Origin: Knufia peltigerae
Taxonomy: Eukaryota; Ascomycota; Eurotiomycetes; Chaetothyriales; Trichomeriaceae
Reading direction: 5' to 3'
DNA: 64,000 nucleotides
Assembly: GCA_030247855.1 (NCBI GenBank)
Contig: JAPDRN010000050.1
Coordinates: 1 to 64,000 of the forward strand
The notes under the pieces are model-generated. The model had not been told where the DNA came from, made no database searches, and saw only the letters and a list, made by a program, of their open reading frames with translations. A program made the translations under genes and the position numbers. Position 1 is the stretch's first letter. Each line of letters begins with the position of its first letter. Below, one piece after another: positions 1 to 11,443 of this stretch.

Positions 1-12
1 CAAAACCGGCAA

Positions 13-1497
13 TCAACAGATGTATGGAGGTGGAGCGTATCGGACATGATCCTCTTCGACATATCCCAGCAATGGGTCGAAGCTGCCACTATATTGCGTC
101 CGAAGAACGTCTTGCGGCGGGTGAACCGTGCGGAGCTGGACTGGAAGATGCAAGTCTGTATTGTAGCAAGTCTTGACTCCGTCTCGGTCGACGAGGGTGA
201 ATTGCATTTCGATTACGAGGTTGTAGCTGATGTTCAACAAGTCGGACGACACCGAAGGGGTGGTGGTTGAAGATTCTGGCAAGAGTAGGTTCAAGTCCAT
301 GGTTGTTGTCGTCGTTGTTGTCGTGTAGGTCGAGTTGTTGTTGTGTTCAGGAAAAGGAAGAGAGGGATTGTCGCAGTACAAGGGGGGTGTTACCAAAGTT
401 GTCTTGTGGGTCGACACGGTGGTGGAAGTGACCAAAGACCCTACCGCCGAAGATCCGGTGTTGAAAGAACGTCTCGTGTACCATTTTGAATTGATGGAAC
501 ATTGTAATGATTCTGTAGGTGCAACATTATCGGCAGCCACGTTTCGTGTTTGTGGGTGTGGTTGAGACAAGGGTTTTTTGACATTGACAGATATAGGTAT
601 GGTCAATCTCCGACAACCCGTGGCAAGTCTGGAAGAGTCACAGACGATACAACCCAATTTCCGAGGTAGACTGATTGAAATCTCTGCTGGTTGTGGATGA
701 TGACGACGATGATGATGATGATGGGGAGAGGAGAGACAACGGAACGTGGTCGCCCATGTCTGAGGTTTTGCGATCTGTTTGGTGATAGTCGTAGCCGTAC
801 TGGTGCCGGAGTCGTCACCAGCGCAGACCTCCAACGGTGTACAAGGTGATGAAATGTCCACCGGACAAGTCAGACGGCGGACCACATGGGTTGTGTGGTT
901 GTTCCTCGAGTTGGTCGAAGTCGACTTCAAAAACACTGCTTCCAACCAATACAAAACCTCACAACGTCCTTGGACCAGGTGTCTGTCCCTTATGGCAGTG
1001 ACTCGAGTGACGTAAGTCGATCCGGAAATGGACATGGAAGGGATGAAGCCGTCGTTGGTTTTGTCGTCGGTGGTCGTCGACGCGACGCTCTCACCCTCCT
1101 CGCCGCGTCCTTTTTCGTGTACGGTCTTTCGCCCGTTGATGGGCATCGTCGGTACCAAACACGAAAAGTCGAGGTGCTGTTCCTGTTCTCGTTCCTGTGC
1201 CTGCGTGTCTTGTCCGGTCGCAGAGTACGCAGGTTTGAGATCGAGGGCACTCAACGTTTCGGTCGATGACGAGAATCTCTCCACTACCACTTTGGATCCG
1301 ATCGTGTTTCGGATCGCACCGTGGACCTGGACGTCGACGTGGTCGAACGAGGTGGAGTCTCTGGTCTGTTTCTTCAAGACAATCCGGCCGTGTAGTCTTT
1401 GTTCGGCACGAGTCGCATTGGATTTGTCTTGGAGACTCGAAAACGGTGAGGACTCGGTAAACACGCCCAGGACGTGAATGGTCGGTGTGGTTGACAT
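13..1497 (-). CDS. Arrestin-like protein with C-terminal PPxY motif
   Basis: Single-exon gene of 494 codons, ATG at 1495-1497 and stop at 13-15. The beta-strand-rich, low-helix sequence, with an N-terminal stretch typical of an arrestin sandwich and a proline/tyrosine tail, resembles fungal arrestin-related trafficking adaptors. Such adaptors recruit the Rsp5-type HECT ubiquitin ligase to plasma-membrane transporters. The protein ends ...APPPYIC, and P-P-P-Y satisfies the PPxY rule for WW-domain binding, three residues from the C terminus. Low-complexity inserts (His-rich HHHHHRRHH, Thr run TTTTTTTT, Ser/Thr blocks) interrupt the fold around residues 265 and 395. The arrestin assignment rests on overall look and the PPxY, so it is moderate. 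The gene itself is well supported by the long uninterrupted frame. The next 1.6 kb upstream is non-coding. Confidence 0.55.
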   Translation of the reverse strand: MSTTPTIHVLGVFTESSPFSSLQDKSNATRAEQRLHGRIVLKKQTRDSTSFDHVDVQVHGAIRNTIGSKVVVERFSSSTETLSALDLKPAYSATGQDTQAQEREQEQHLDFSCLVPTMPINGRKTVHEKGRGEEGESVASTTTDDKTNDGFIPSMSISGSTYVTRVTAIRDRHLVQGRCEVLYWLEAVFLKSTSTNSRNNHTTHVVRRLTCPVDISSPCTPLEVCAGDDSGTSTATTITKQIAKPQTWATTFRCLSSPHHHHHRRHHPQPAEISISLPRKLGCIVCDSSRLATGCRRLTIPISVNVKKPLSQPHPQTRNVAADNVAPTESLQCSINSKWYTRRSFNTGSSAVGSLVTSTTVSTHKTTLVTPPLYCDNPSLPFPEHNNNSTYTTTTTTTTMDLNLLLPESSTTTPSVSSDLLNISYNLVIEMQFTLVDRDGVKTCYNTDLHLPVQLRTVHPPQDVLRTQYSGSFDPLLGYVEEDHVRYAPPPYIC

Positions 1498-3090
1498 TGC
1501 TGTTGACGTTTCAGGTCGTCTTCACCTTGTATGTAGGTGGTGTCGATTCTCTGGGTTACTCTTCTGGGTGAAGGGGGTCTTTTTCAGAAAACCACAAAAG
1601 AAAAAGAAGTTTGACCTCGGAGGTTGTGATTGTGATCGTATCGATCGACACTGGACAAGTGGTCCGTATCGGAGGAGAAAAAAATAACCTTCTTTTCCAA
1701 AAGGAAAAAGTGAGGCAAAGGTATAGCCTTGTTTGCCTTGACTTTGTTTCAGGGGATACACGGGACGGAGTAAGGGGGGCGGGGGGATGACCCAAGCAAG
1801 CGCCTTGCTTTGTTGATGCCCAACCAAATTTACTTTCAGGTAATATCCGTACTCACTGACTTATTAAACAAGGCAAACCTTGGGAAATGATGAGCCTGAT
1901 GATCCGAATTGACGCCCAACCGATTGGGGGGGGGGGATATTTGGTTCATTTTATAATTCTGCTCTCTGCTTTAAAAAGTGGTCCACGAGGCAAGAAAGGG
2001 CATACGCAATGGGTCTCTTCGGGGAATGTGTTACAATTAGGATCGTTGAAGAGACCAGAGACCAAAAAAAAGGCGCTCGCTCTTCACGACAATAATTCCA
2101 AAAGGTCTAGTCTCCGGGAATCTCAACTAGGTTTACTATGTACAATATCTCATTGCCCTTGTACTCCGTAATGCGCCCATGTGTCGGCGGCCTAAATGAA
2201 TAGGCGGCATTATGTACCTGACAACAAGATCACAAAATCAAAAACTGGCCTTCTTACTCGCTACGCGAAAACGACACGCCGGGAAAAAGCTTCTGAGAGG
2301 GAAATGAAACACCGAGAAGCGCCGGGGAACAGACCAGGACGTACTTCCGGCCGTGGAAAGACTAATCAGGAAATTAGAGAGCGAGAAAGGCACGTGAGGT
2401 CGAAACAACTCGCTCTTGATTTCCAAAAAAGGTGTATTGCCCGCGACTATCGTCCTCGCTTACCACTTACGGCTTGGGAGGGTTGTCGAACGGTAACAAA
2501 CGTACCGTGACAGCCATAGCGTGATGAGGCTGACTTAAAACATACGTATCACTGATATTTACATTCCCAAAAACACAGGCGACAATATCCCCTCGGGGTC
2601 ACGCAATCATGTTTCTGTTTGGAATGATCCGACTGATCAAGCACATGTCGAAAACGTCTTTCATTTCAATCAAGTCCTCTTCCAGCTATCCTGAGAGGAG
2701 GGTGAAAATCAAATCACTGTCTAGTCCCAAGCCTCCCATTGAGCGCTGGTGTTGGTGGTTTGCTTCACTTCTGGCCATGAGGAGGGAAAGAGGACGCGGT
2801 TGAAAATACAATCTCATTTCAAGCTTCATAGCGATGGATGTTGTAAAATCCATCATCAAATCCCTTGTTCCACAAAACGCTAGGTACAACAATATTCCTG
2901 ATCTTGACCCGTCAAGAATCATATCGTCAAGTCAACTTTTTGTCGGAATCGTCGTGCCATCATATTGTATATCCACAATTTCCTTTGTCCATTGTCCACT
3001 GTTCACTGTCCATTTTAGAGTAGCACGAAAATCATGAGTCATCCCATACCAGGCCAGCTTCATCAAATGATTATTTCGCCAAAGTTTGAC
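1498..3090. other. Intergenic, no gene seen
   Basis: This stretch lies between the start of the arrestin-like gene and the stop of the Zn2Cys6 regulator. Only short frames without family character occur. It contains a G-run at 1926-1936 and one copy of the dispersed GTACTCCGTA word at 2161-2170. Confidence 0.6.
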
Positions 3091-5714
3091 TCAAACAACC
3101 TCCCTAACCTCAGGTCCCCAGCCCCACGCCTCTCTCAATTCCCTAGCTCTTTGCGAAGTTGAAGCTCCAGTTTCCTTCTCGATATTACCAAGAAGTTCCA
3201 ACACCACCAACCTGTCCTCTCTCTCCTCGAAGCACAGTCCAGCTAGGTGCAACGAGTGGACCATCTGCCGACTCACGGCCGGAGGCGGCTTCCCCAAAGC
3301 GATACCACAGATCTGTCGGCTGTGGTGTTCTGACTCTTCCGACACTTTTCTAAACATTCGTATCCGGTTCGCCATGAAGCCCGGTGCACTCTCATCCACC
3401 GGTTGCTTGAGCAGCAGCAGTATCTGTGCAAAATGATACAGCTGCAATGCCGCCGCACACATGGGAACGCTGAAGAAAATCCTCGTAAATCGTGGTCTCG
3501 TTTCCCGAGGTTGGTCGTAAGGGTGTTGTGACGCGGCTCCCATCATCGCATATGGCTGAAAGGTGAACGGTAGGTTGTCGTACCAGTCTTCGAGTTGCCG
3601 ACGCAATTGTTTCCACCGCGCAATTCGCCCTTGAACCGACGTCAATCCTCCGCTTTCGGAGGGCGTTCGAAATCCTAGTGTGCCAGGACTGTCAAAGACA
3701 TTCGGAGTGCCTGCTGAATTGTCTGGGCTGTTATCGTCTTGTGGCGCGAGAAAGTTCATCACTCGGAGAACAATCCAAATCAAGGCGCATGACACCATGT
3801 CTTCCCTATCCCGTGGTTGATATGCAACGATGGAATTCGGTGGGGTAGACGGATCATTGTAAACGAGGGTGCCATCGTCAGTCATTGGTAAGCCTAAAGC
3901 CTTCCACATCAACAAGTTGTCCGGGTCGAGTCGCGTTTTGGATCTGTTGATATAAGCCGCTAGGTAATCAGCACGAGCAAAGTTCCAAAAGGCTGCTCGG
4001 CTGGCTTTCATGGAGATGAATGGAGAAGCTTTGGGGCCTGGAGTAGTGACAGCTTGGGGAAGAATTTTGGTGTCTAGAAGAGCTTTGAACCCGTCGAGAT
4101 GCCTGTCGCACATGGTCAATTAATAGCAAAAGCAAGAACGAGACTTGACTTACTGTGACCAGTCCTTAGTCGGATTGTCCAACGACTCGTATAAGGAGAA
4201 GACTGAAATGGCAGCGACAAGGGCTTCCATGTCTGCTCCGGCCGATGACTGTTCACTTATGCGCCGTCTCTTGTTTGGCGCGCTGACAGTTGACGACTCT
4301 TTGCTACCCTCATCAGAAAATCTCCTAGAAGCATATTTCGACGTGAATCCCGTAATCTCGTTGCTGGTATCGCTCAACCACCGCTGCAAGAAAATCCTTA
4401 GATATGAAATTCCTCTGTCGTAATAATTTGCAGCCTTGTAAAACCAATCAGTGTCTTGCAAACCTCCATTCTCACCCAACAATGGCACCAGATGTTGTAG
4501 GTCCGTTTTGGTGACACCTTTGGCCAACAGTTGGCCAATCTGATTTGCGGCCACAGCCGCCATGGCCGATCTCAACATCACATTTTGAACTGCCTTCAAC
4601 GGGACTATTCGACTGAAATAGGTGTCAAGATCGAACAAGTCCATACTAATCGCAGTGGTCAGTACATCTCATAACGAACGGTAGGGTCCTGGGACTTACG
4701 AAGGAGATACCACCTGGACAAAATGTCGAGTGAGGGCAGCTAGCTCTGTTGTACGCTCATGTAGGTACTTCTGGCTATACTCGGGTCGCTTTCTACCCCC
4801 TTCCGAACTATCATATACTGACGACCTGCCGCTGAGAGAAGCATAATCATTGGTGAGAAGGTCTTCGTCGGTTTCGGGTTCGTTGGTATCAGTTAGGATC
4901 ACCGGCAGCCCGGGGATAAACCCACAAGCATTGTTGCCGTTGGCGTAATACGCGTCAATGTCTAGATCGAAGTAGTCCTCGCTGACATACGTGTCGGTCT
5001 CTGATGGCGCATACTGTGGCTTGCCGCGCAAGAGCTTGGCCGTCCCCTGTTCCAGACCGTACTGGAATTGGTCGGGTTGATGCGGGGTATGCTGGGCGGC
5101 AAATTGGACATGAGAAGGTATATTGGCTGATGGTTGGGAGATTGAAGACGAAAAGAAAGGTTGAGGTTGTTGGCCCTGGAATATATTGTACCCGGGACTG
5201 TTTGGCTGGTTGACGCCGAAAAGAGGGTATTGGATGTCTGGTACCGATGGTCTTGGACTCAGAGACGCTATGCCCGGTAACGTGAGAGGGGATGAGGTTG
5301 GTGGTGAAATGGCATCCGGGATGGTTTTGGTATGGCTCTGGACAGGAAGTCCCTGGTACTGAGATGGACTATTCCTCGGAGGTTGTTCCTGTCGTGTACT
5401 CGGGGCTACAGTATTTGTGGGCGGAGAAGTGACGGGTCTTCTAGAGTGGTCCGGCAGCGTTTGGAAATTTCCGTCATACTTCCTTCGGACCTTGACACCT
5501 TCATCGAGGAACTTGCGTTCGGTGTCATAGCCAGTACACGGTCTACCTAGCTTTTCGCATCGTAGACAGCCAGGGATTCTTTTGTCGCACTGTGTGGTTG
5601 TCAGCAAAGCCAGCCCACGTGCGAGCTAGATTGTCGTACCTTGACCCGACGCTGTCTGCAGGAATGACAGGCCCTTTCGGACACAGCTACAGCATCCGGA
5701 GCGTTGGCTTCCAT
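3091..5714 (-). CDS. Zn2Cys6 transcription factor with Fungal_trans_2-like body
   Basis: Four exons on the minus strand: 5714-5640, 5589-4700, 4645-4154 and 4102-3091, giving 822 codons plus stop. The first intron (50 nt, GTACGA...CACAG) splits the zinc cluster right after the third-loop Lys. Joining restores a perfect binuclear cluster with Cys16, 19, 26, 33, 36 and 43 (C-x2-C-x6-C-x6-C-x2-C-x6-C). Residues about 60-220 are Pro/Ser/Gln-rich linker. The body from about residue 310 (LTRHFVQVVSPSMDLFDL, spanning exons 2-3) is the helical C-terminal domain common to ARCA-like C6 regulators. Start is the ATG at 5714; an upstream in-frame ATG exists but would add an unusual leader. Target genes are unknown. 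The nearest gene is the divergent MOSC protein, and no cluster is evident. Confidence 0.85.
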
Positions 5715-6603
5715 ACGAGGGGCAGTTTCGCGAGTTTCGAGAGGGTCTTTAACGGAATCAAGGAGCGAGCGAGTTGGGGTCCCAAGAGTATCAAACAACA
5801 AAAGTTCCCCGAAGAGGAAAATCGGACAGACTTCTGAAAGAATCCCGGAAACCAGACAAAAACAACCCTTCAAGGCTGGAACAACGGGGGGCGATTATGA
5901 AATTGAAATCAATCACAGATGATAGGACCTGACAAGGGCGGAGTAAGAAGGATGAGAGGAGACAAACAGTGGTAGTCGGTACGCGTGGTGGCGGTCGGTG
6001 GGCTGACAGAAAAAGGAAACGCCGGAGCGAAGCGAGAAAGGCGATAAAAAGGCCTCAGTAGGCTATGTCGACGTAGGCTGAGTCAGGGTGTCATTTTAAG
6101 TGGTCAGTCATCGATATAATTGTTCTGTTTCGTAGGATGTGCTATGAACCATACCTGTCATTCACATCCGTCATTTGACTAATCTTTTCTCTGACAATTC
6201 CCATGTCTGCTCACGTGAGCAGTCAAAAGCCGACAACTTGGTTGCTGCTTCTACTCCTCTTTTTGTGCTGACACTCACGAGCCCGAGCATTTTCCCATCC
6301 AACATTTCGCATTCGTGAAGAGTGCAAAGGCCTTTCAATTTGTCACCTGATATCGCTGTAAAAGCCCATTGCCTCAAGGAAGATTGCCAAAGAGCTAAAA
6401 GGTGGACTGCTCGCCCTCGACTCCCGCTTCTGGTTGTCGGCTCTCTCTCTCTTCTCTCCTGTGGTCCTGCGTCCTCTTCTTTCGCTGATGGCTGCCGGAT
6501 GAGGCTAGACAAGGCGATGCAATGTGCACCATCCAGAGAGTAATGAGGCCCAAACACCTAAAATTGTCCAAACGACTTGATGCTGATACTGTGGTCCTGA
6601 TAG
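5715..6603. promoter_or_regulatory. Divergent intergenic region between the Zn2Cys6 regulator and the MOSC gene
   Basis: This 0.9-kb stretch separates two divergently read genes and must hold both promoters plus the unplaced first exon of the MOSC gene. A candidate micro-exon is ATG TCT GCT CAC at 6203-6214, followed by a good donor GTGAGC. It would splice in phase to 6604 but needs a 389-nt intron, so I do not assert it. Confidence 0.4.
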
Positions 6604-7654
6604 CTCTTCATCTATCCCGTCAAGTCTCTTCCGCCTGTGCAGGTCTCGTCGGTCGAACTTACCAATGAAGGTCTCCGTTTCGACCGGTGCTTCGTCCTGG
6701 TCACGCCTCCCAAGGACAACTCCAAGGAGGCGAAATTCTTGACCATCAAGAAACATTTCAAGCTCATGCTATTTAAGCCGACCATCGACGACTCTTGGAC
6801 CAAATTGACAATCACTCACATCCACGCCGACCCTCCGTCCTCCATCACAGTCCCCTTAACCCCGTCACCGCTGTCACTGCTGCAAAACAAAACCTTCGAG
6901 GTCAGTATCTTCGGAACCACCGCCATCGGCATCGACTTGGGCGAAGAATCCGCCTCCTTCTTTTCCAATCACCTCGGTCAAGATGTACGACTCTTATCCA
7001 TCGGAGGCACAGGACGTCGTGAGATTCCCGGGGCAGCCTATCTACCCAGTCAGCACAATGCCCTCTCCCTAGCCTTGAGAGAGGGTCTGCAACCTCAACG
7101 GATCCGTTTCGCGGACGCGGCGCCGTTGTTGATCACGTCGACAGCTTCCGAGGAGGACGCCAGGTCACGGCTCCCCAAGGACTGGCAACACGAAGACATC
7201 ATTGTACGATTCAGACCAAATATCCACATCGACGTCAAGGGACATTTACCCGCTTACGACGAGGACAATTGGTCATCACTTCTCGTCCGGTCTCAGTCGG
7301 ATGAAGCTCAGGAGGTCACCATCAAATGCATCTTCCGTACCGTTCGGTGCCTTAGTCTGAACGCCGATCCGGACACTGGAGAGATGATCCATCGTGATCG
7401 TCAGTTGTATGGGCTGTTGGCCAGCGACAGAAGAGTCAATGACAAGTTTCCTCGTAAGTCAACTCAAATTTGAAAAGAGTACCGGAAAGAATTCAGAATG
7501 TTGCTGACGTGTGAATGATGCCCACGCAGACAAACCTGTCTTTGGCCAGTATGGGTTCGCCGGTCCTTCTGGTGCGATATTGCGTACAGGAGATCAAGTC
7601 TTTGTGACTGAACGAAAGCAACGCACTCAAGAGCCGGATGCGGTTAAGCAATGA
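6604..7654 (+). CDS. MOSC-domain protein (mARC/YcbX-like), first exon not placed
   Basis: Exons 6604-7453 and 7530-7654 (intron GTAAGTC...CACGCAG). An in-frame TAG at 6601-6603 doubles as the acceptor, so the initiating exon lies further upstream and was not identified; 324 codons are visible. The visible N terminus reads LFIYPVKSLPPV, the classic opening of the MOSC N-terminal beta-barrel. The MOSC core follows, with RTVRCLSLNADPDTG near residue 255, where the Cys is the expected molybdenum ligand. The spliced C terminus HKPVFGQYGFAG then a Gly-rich turn is also typical. Members bind molybdenum cofactor and reduce N-hydroxylated compounds (mARC) or are uncharacterised oxidoreductases; the substrate here is unknown. 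Family assignment is firm, but the N terminus is incomplete. Confidence 0.85.
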
Positions 7655-8402
7655 GACGCGGAACTGGACTGAATCGAATCACATTCAAATTCACAATCAC
7701 AATCACAATTGCCTCGACGACAGAACAGATACGGGAGACTCCAAAGAGAGAGAAACCCATGACTGCTGCAATGGAGAAGAAAACGAGATCAATCACCCAC
7801 TATTCGCTGAATTTTTCAGATGCCACGAACAACCAAACCAATACAAGGCTCTTCATCACTAGTTACCCAGAAGCCACGAAAGAATTTCCATTTCAATTAA
7901 TGAAACGTTCGACGACATGAACCTCCTTTTTTAACCTCTTGCCTTCTAGTACGAACTATGGAAGTACCCCCATCTCCAACTACGAGAGTAAAATAAGCAC
8001 TCGAAAAGACTTTTGGACTGAGCCAGCCACGGAGACTGGGATATCACTGAATTGGATGATCGCGTTTCAGGATACGATAATTCCCCATACGTCCACATGT
8101 CTCATCTAGATACAAACAAACAGAAAATCTCATGAACAATACTGCGTACTGCGATTTCATCTCCTGAAGAAGAGAGGATGTTTTATAGGGGGTATCATTC
8201 TAACCAGCGCCGTCTCGTTCACACGTAGTCAACGAGGTCACGGCGCGATAATAATATACAATCCAGGGCGATCTGCCAAAGCCCTCCAAACACCGTCGCT
8301 TGCTTTGACCTGACAAAACACACAAAGCCCAAAGCCAATAGAAAACACGATTCCGCGCTGCATCAAACAAATCGTTAGCAACCAGCTGGACAAATTCGAC
8401 GC
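7655..8402. other. Convergent 3' intergenic region
   Basis: Non-coding stretch between the stops of the MOSC gene and the oxysterol-binding protein gene. It holds a CAATCA/CACAATCACAAT-rich tract around 7690-7710 and otherwise nothing recognisable. Confidence 0.6.
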
Positions 8403-9662
8403 TTAGGCCAAGGGACTCTCTGGTCTGGCCACGCCTTTGCCCTCTCTCCACTTCCTCGCCTTGACCGGGTCGAACCTCCAGACACCGTTCGACCCTCTCA
8501 GCCTCTCCACCTCGTCGGCGCCGTCCTCGGAGGCCGCGACCACGTCGAACAACTTCTTCACCGCGGGGTCGGTTTCCTCGTCTTCCCCTTCTCCAACCCG
8601 GTTGAAGAAGGTGCACTCCCACTCCTGACCGGCGGCGCGTTCGCGTTTCCTCATCCGCCGCTGCGCCTCCTCGAGTTTGCCCTTCTCGGCGACCGTGGCG
8701 GTCTGGTCTCCGCGTCGGATCGCGTCGAACGTGTCCCGCCACGCCCGCCGGCTCTCCCACGGCGACTGCTGGTCGAGAGGTCTAATGGTCATGGGCGCGG
8801 GGGCGTTCTCCGGGTCCGCCAGGTCGAAAGTGTCTACCTGGTGGCCGTGGGTGTTGTAGACCCCGAACCGACTGCTCCAGTGACCGCCGAGGGAATAGAC
8901 GGCGTCCTTTGTGGCGTCGTCGGTCTTGTACACCGCCGCCTCGAAGGCGTTGCGTTCCCCACCCCACATCCTCTTCGGGATGAACTTCATCTCGGCCGTG
9001 TAGCCTGCCGAACTGACGATCCTGTAGGTGTCCCCCAACTCGGGCCAGGGGACGCCCGTCAAGACGCCCCGTGCGCGCACGTCGGGGAGCGGGAGGAGGT
9101 ACGTTTCGTCGTACCTGTCGATGGTGATGACGGCGTGGCCCGATTGTCGTATCACGATCGACGTGCCCGAGAGCGTGGTCTGTTGCGTCGAGTACGCCTC
9201 GGCGTGGATGCCGTGTCGTTCGTCGGACGATACGTAGCACGCCGTCGTGGGAGGGTGGTGAGACACTTGTTCGGTGATGACCCTGACCGTGGAGGACTTG
9301 TCGGAGTCTTCCTTCTCGGACGTCAGGTCGTGGTCGGTGAATTCGCACAGGAAGAGTTCGCCGAGGAACGGGTTGAGCGGTTTCTTGAGTCCTTCCTTGA
9401 CGGTGCGGCCCACGTAGTACTGCCGTTGGAGGGAGGCCAGGTATAATTTCAGGACGGCGAGGCAACGCTTTTCCGGTGTGGGTTCGTGGGCAGCGGCGGT
9501 GAACAATGACGGTCGTTCGGCCCAGTAGCTGGGGAATTCCGTGAGGGATTGAGGTGCGAGGATAAACGGAGGTGCCGTGATGTGGGAGATGTCGCCGGAG
9601 ACTGTGGCCAAGAAAGCCAAAAAGTCTTTGAGGGCAGACACATTGCCGAGTCTGGCGACCAT
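8403..9662 (-). CDS. Oxysterol-binding protein, Kes1/Osh4 type
   Basis: Single exon, 419 codons from the ATG at 9662. An upstream in-frame ATG would add 58 low-complexity residues (MISISISISS...) and is unlikely to be used. The protein is a stand-alone ORP/OSBP lipid-binding domain without PH or ankyrin regions, the length of yeast Kes1/Osh4. The family fingerprint EQVSHHPP is at residues 131-138, preceded by KKPLNPFLGELF near residue 92, which contributes to lipid and PI4P binding. Family members exchange sterol for phosphatidylinositol-4-phosphate between ER, Golgi and endosomes. The C-terminal third is charged and helical, as in Osh4. The coding region is markedly GC-rich compared with the flanks. 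Nothing is missing from the fold. Confidence 0.93.
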   Translation of the reverse strand: MVARLGNVSALKDFLAFLATVSGDISHITAPPFILAPQSLTEFPSYWAERPSLFTAAAHEPTPEKRCLAVLKLYLASLQRQYYVGRTVKEGLKKPLNPFLGELFLCEFTDHDLTSEKEDSDKSSTVRVITEQVSHHPPTTACYVSSDERHGIHAEAYSTQQTTLSGTSIVIRQSGHAVITIDRYDETYLLPLPDVRARGVLTGVPWPELGDTYRIVSSAGYTAEMKFIPKRMWGGERNAFEAAVYKTDDATKDAVYSLGGHWSSRFGVYNTHGHQVDTFDLADPENAPAPMTIRPLDQQSPWESRRAWRDTFDAIRRGDQTATVAEKGKLEEAQRRMRKRERAAGQEWECTFFNRVGEGEDEETDPAVKKLFDVVAASEDGADEVERLRGSNGVWRFDPVKARKWREGKGVARPESPLA

Positions 9663-11443
9663 GATGGGCGGCTTGTGTTGGGGGAAATACGGCCAAATGT
9701 AGGTACTCGTCGTATGTCGGTGGTGGAGGTGGAGGAAACAGTACGGTTTGGTAGGGTGAGGATAGAGAGAGGACCGCAGAAATAAGAATGGCGGGGGCAA
9801 GGATAAGGATGAGATAGAGATAGAGATAGAGATCAAGGGGAATGGTCGAGAAGAGGGTAGTAGGCTCTTGGGAAGTTATATTTCTTGGGCTTGGGAAGTT
9901 GTTGGGAGATGATCTGGTGAGGTGCGGTGAAAGAGGGTTTTGTAGACAAGAAATCCGGGAGCAACTGGCACCTTCTCACCTTGCATGTGAAGACCCCAGA
10001 CGATTGGGTAATTCATTTCTGTACCTTTTCGGGTTTCAACTTGTCCTTCACAGCAATTCGGTGGATGTACTGTAAGAAAAAAAAGAGTGTCGGAGTGTGG
10101 ATGTGTTTTGTTACTCCGCCAGCCTCACGGATTGTGTCCGGCCGCGTGTCGAAGCGGGCGTAAGTCAAAGGGCTGGTCTGGATTGTTCAGAAGACTACCA
10201 TAATCGTCAGAAGGGGAAAATACGGGGGAACGAAGTGTTGAGTTGTTTCAAAAATAGCTGGCATCTCCTGGTCGAGGGCCTGTGACACAGTATTGGCCTC
10301 ACCATCATGAAACGAGACGCAGGTCGAGCCAATGATGATTGACGCCTCATCACTAGTTTAACAGAGGGACCCTGCGTTTGCGAGGAGAAATGCGAGCACT
10401 TTGGTACGGAGTACGAGCATGTGAAAGGGGGAGAGAGAGAGAGACATGCTAGAATCACTCCCTCCATGACGAAAAAAGAGCTCGCCATATTATTTCCTCG
10501 CCACCACCAACCAGACCGATATGGAGATGTTGCCGGTGCAAAGGATTAGATTTATTAGGTATTACGAGCTACACCACTCCGTACTCTACGCCCGAAAGCC
10601 CAGAACACCAATACCACCACCAGTCACCACCATACAAACAGTACGCAGGTAACTTTTTTTTTTGTATATTGGTTTTCCAAGAATCTCCCTCGTAGTTCGT
10701 ACGAGTACGAGTACACGGGAAGATGATGATCCGGTCAAAACCCTGTAAGTCGCTTATTGTCGCCGATGTGGTAAAGATTACGCATGGATGCGAGTAACTT
10801 CACTGAACCCCTCCCCGAGGCTGTGCTCATCCGCTCGCATATTTGCGACGCCGAGTAAGATCTGAACAAGTCATGTGTCAATAACTCGATGGTTAGAAGC
10901 TCTCAGATTAATAAAATTTCTGACTGTTTTCGAGCTCAAGAGTGCTGTTACAGTAATTAGGTCGACGATAACTCGAACTGGGCGACTTTACTCCCTCCCC
11001 GATGGTATGCGATAATGGCCGTCGACACGCCTATTCGGACATATGCGGGGCGGTTCATTACCTAAGGTACCTACCTAGTCGATGCCTAAGGTAGGCCTCA
11101 TCTCATGCAACAAGGCGTGAGCTCTGAATTACTTAGCAATTAATCACCATCTTCACGCCTTTTCACAACCTCAACCCGGTACTTCGTCGAATCACCTTCT
11201 CATCCCGGACGAGAGGTCTTTGATGCATTGTATAGAAAAATCTGATGATAATTAACAACATCACACCATCCCAGATAAAACTGTTGGAATCTACACCGAA
11301 AACAAACGGATGAGCCGCGGAACATCACCATTCATTATCTACAGATACAGCAATGACTTTTGTATAAAACTGCTGCACTGACATTTCCCACAAACGGTGA
11401 AAGAGGCCATCTGTCTCCTTTTTGAGCAAAGTCCTCTGTCACC
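9663..11443. promoter_or_regulatory. Long divergent intergenic region between OSBP and D-amino-acid oxidase
   Basis: This 1.8-kb stretch between divergent starts contains no supportable gene. It carries a GA microsatellite near 10432-10443, the dispersed word GTACGGAGTAC at 10404-10414 and a related CTCCGTAC at 10578. A CCTAAGGTACCTACCTAG-type AGGTAC cluster sits around 11060-11095. Confidence 0.45.

Noticed and set aside
8782..9696. 304-codon minus frame overlapping the oxysterol-binding protein
   Set aside because: Out-of-frame shadow of the EQVSHHPP-containing gene, with an Arg/His/Pro-rich composition.
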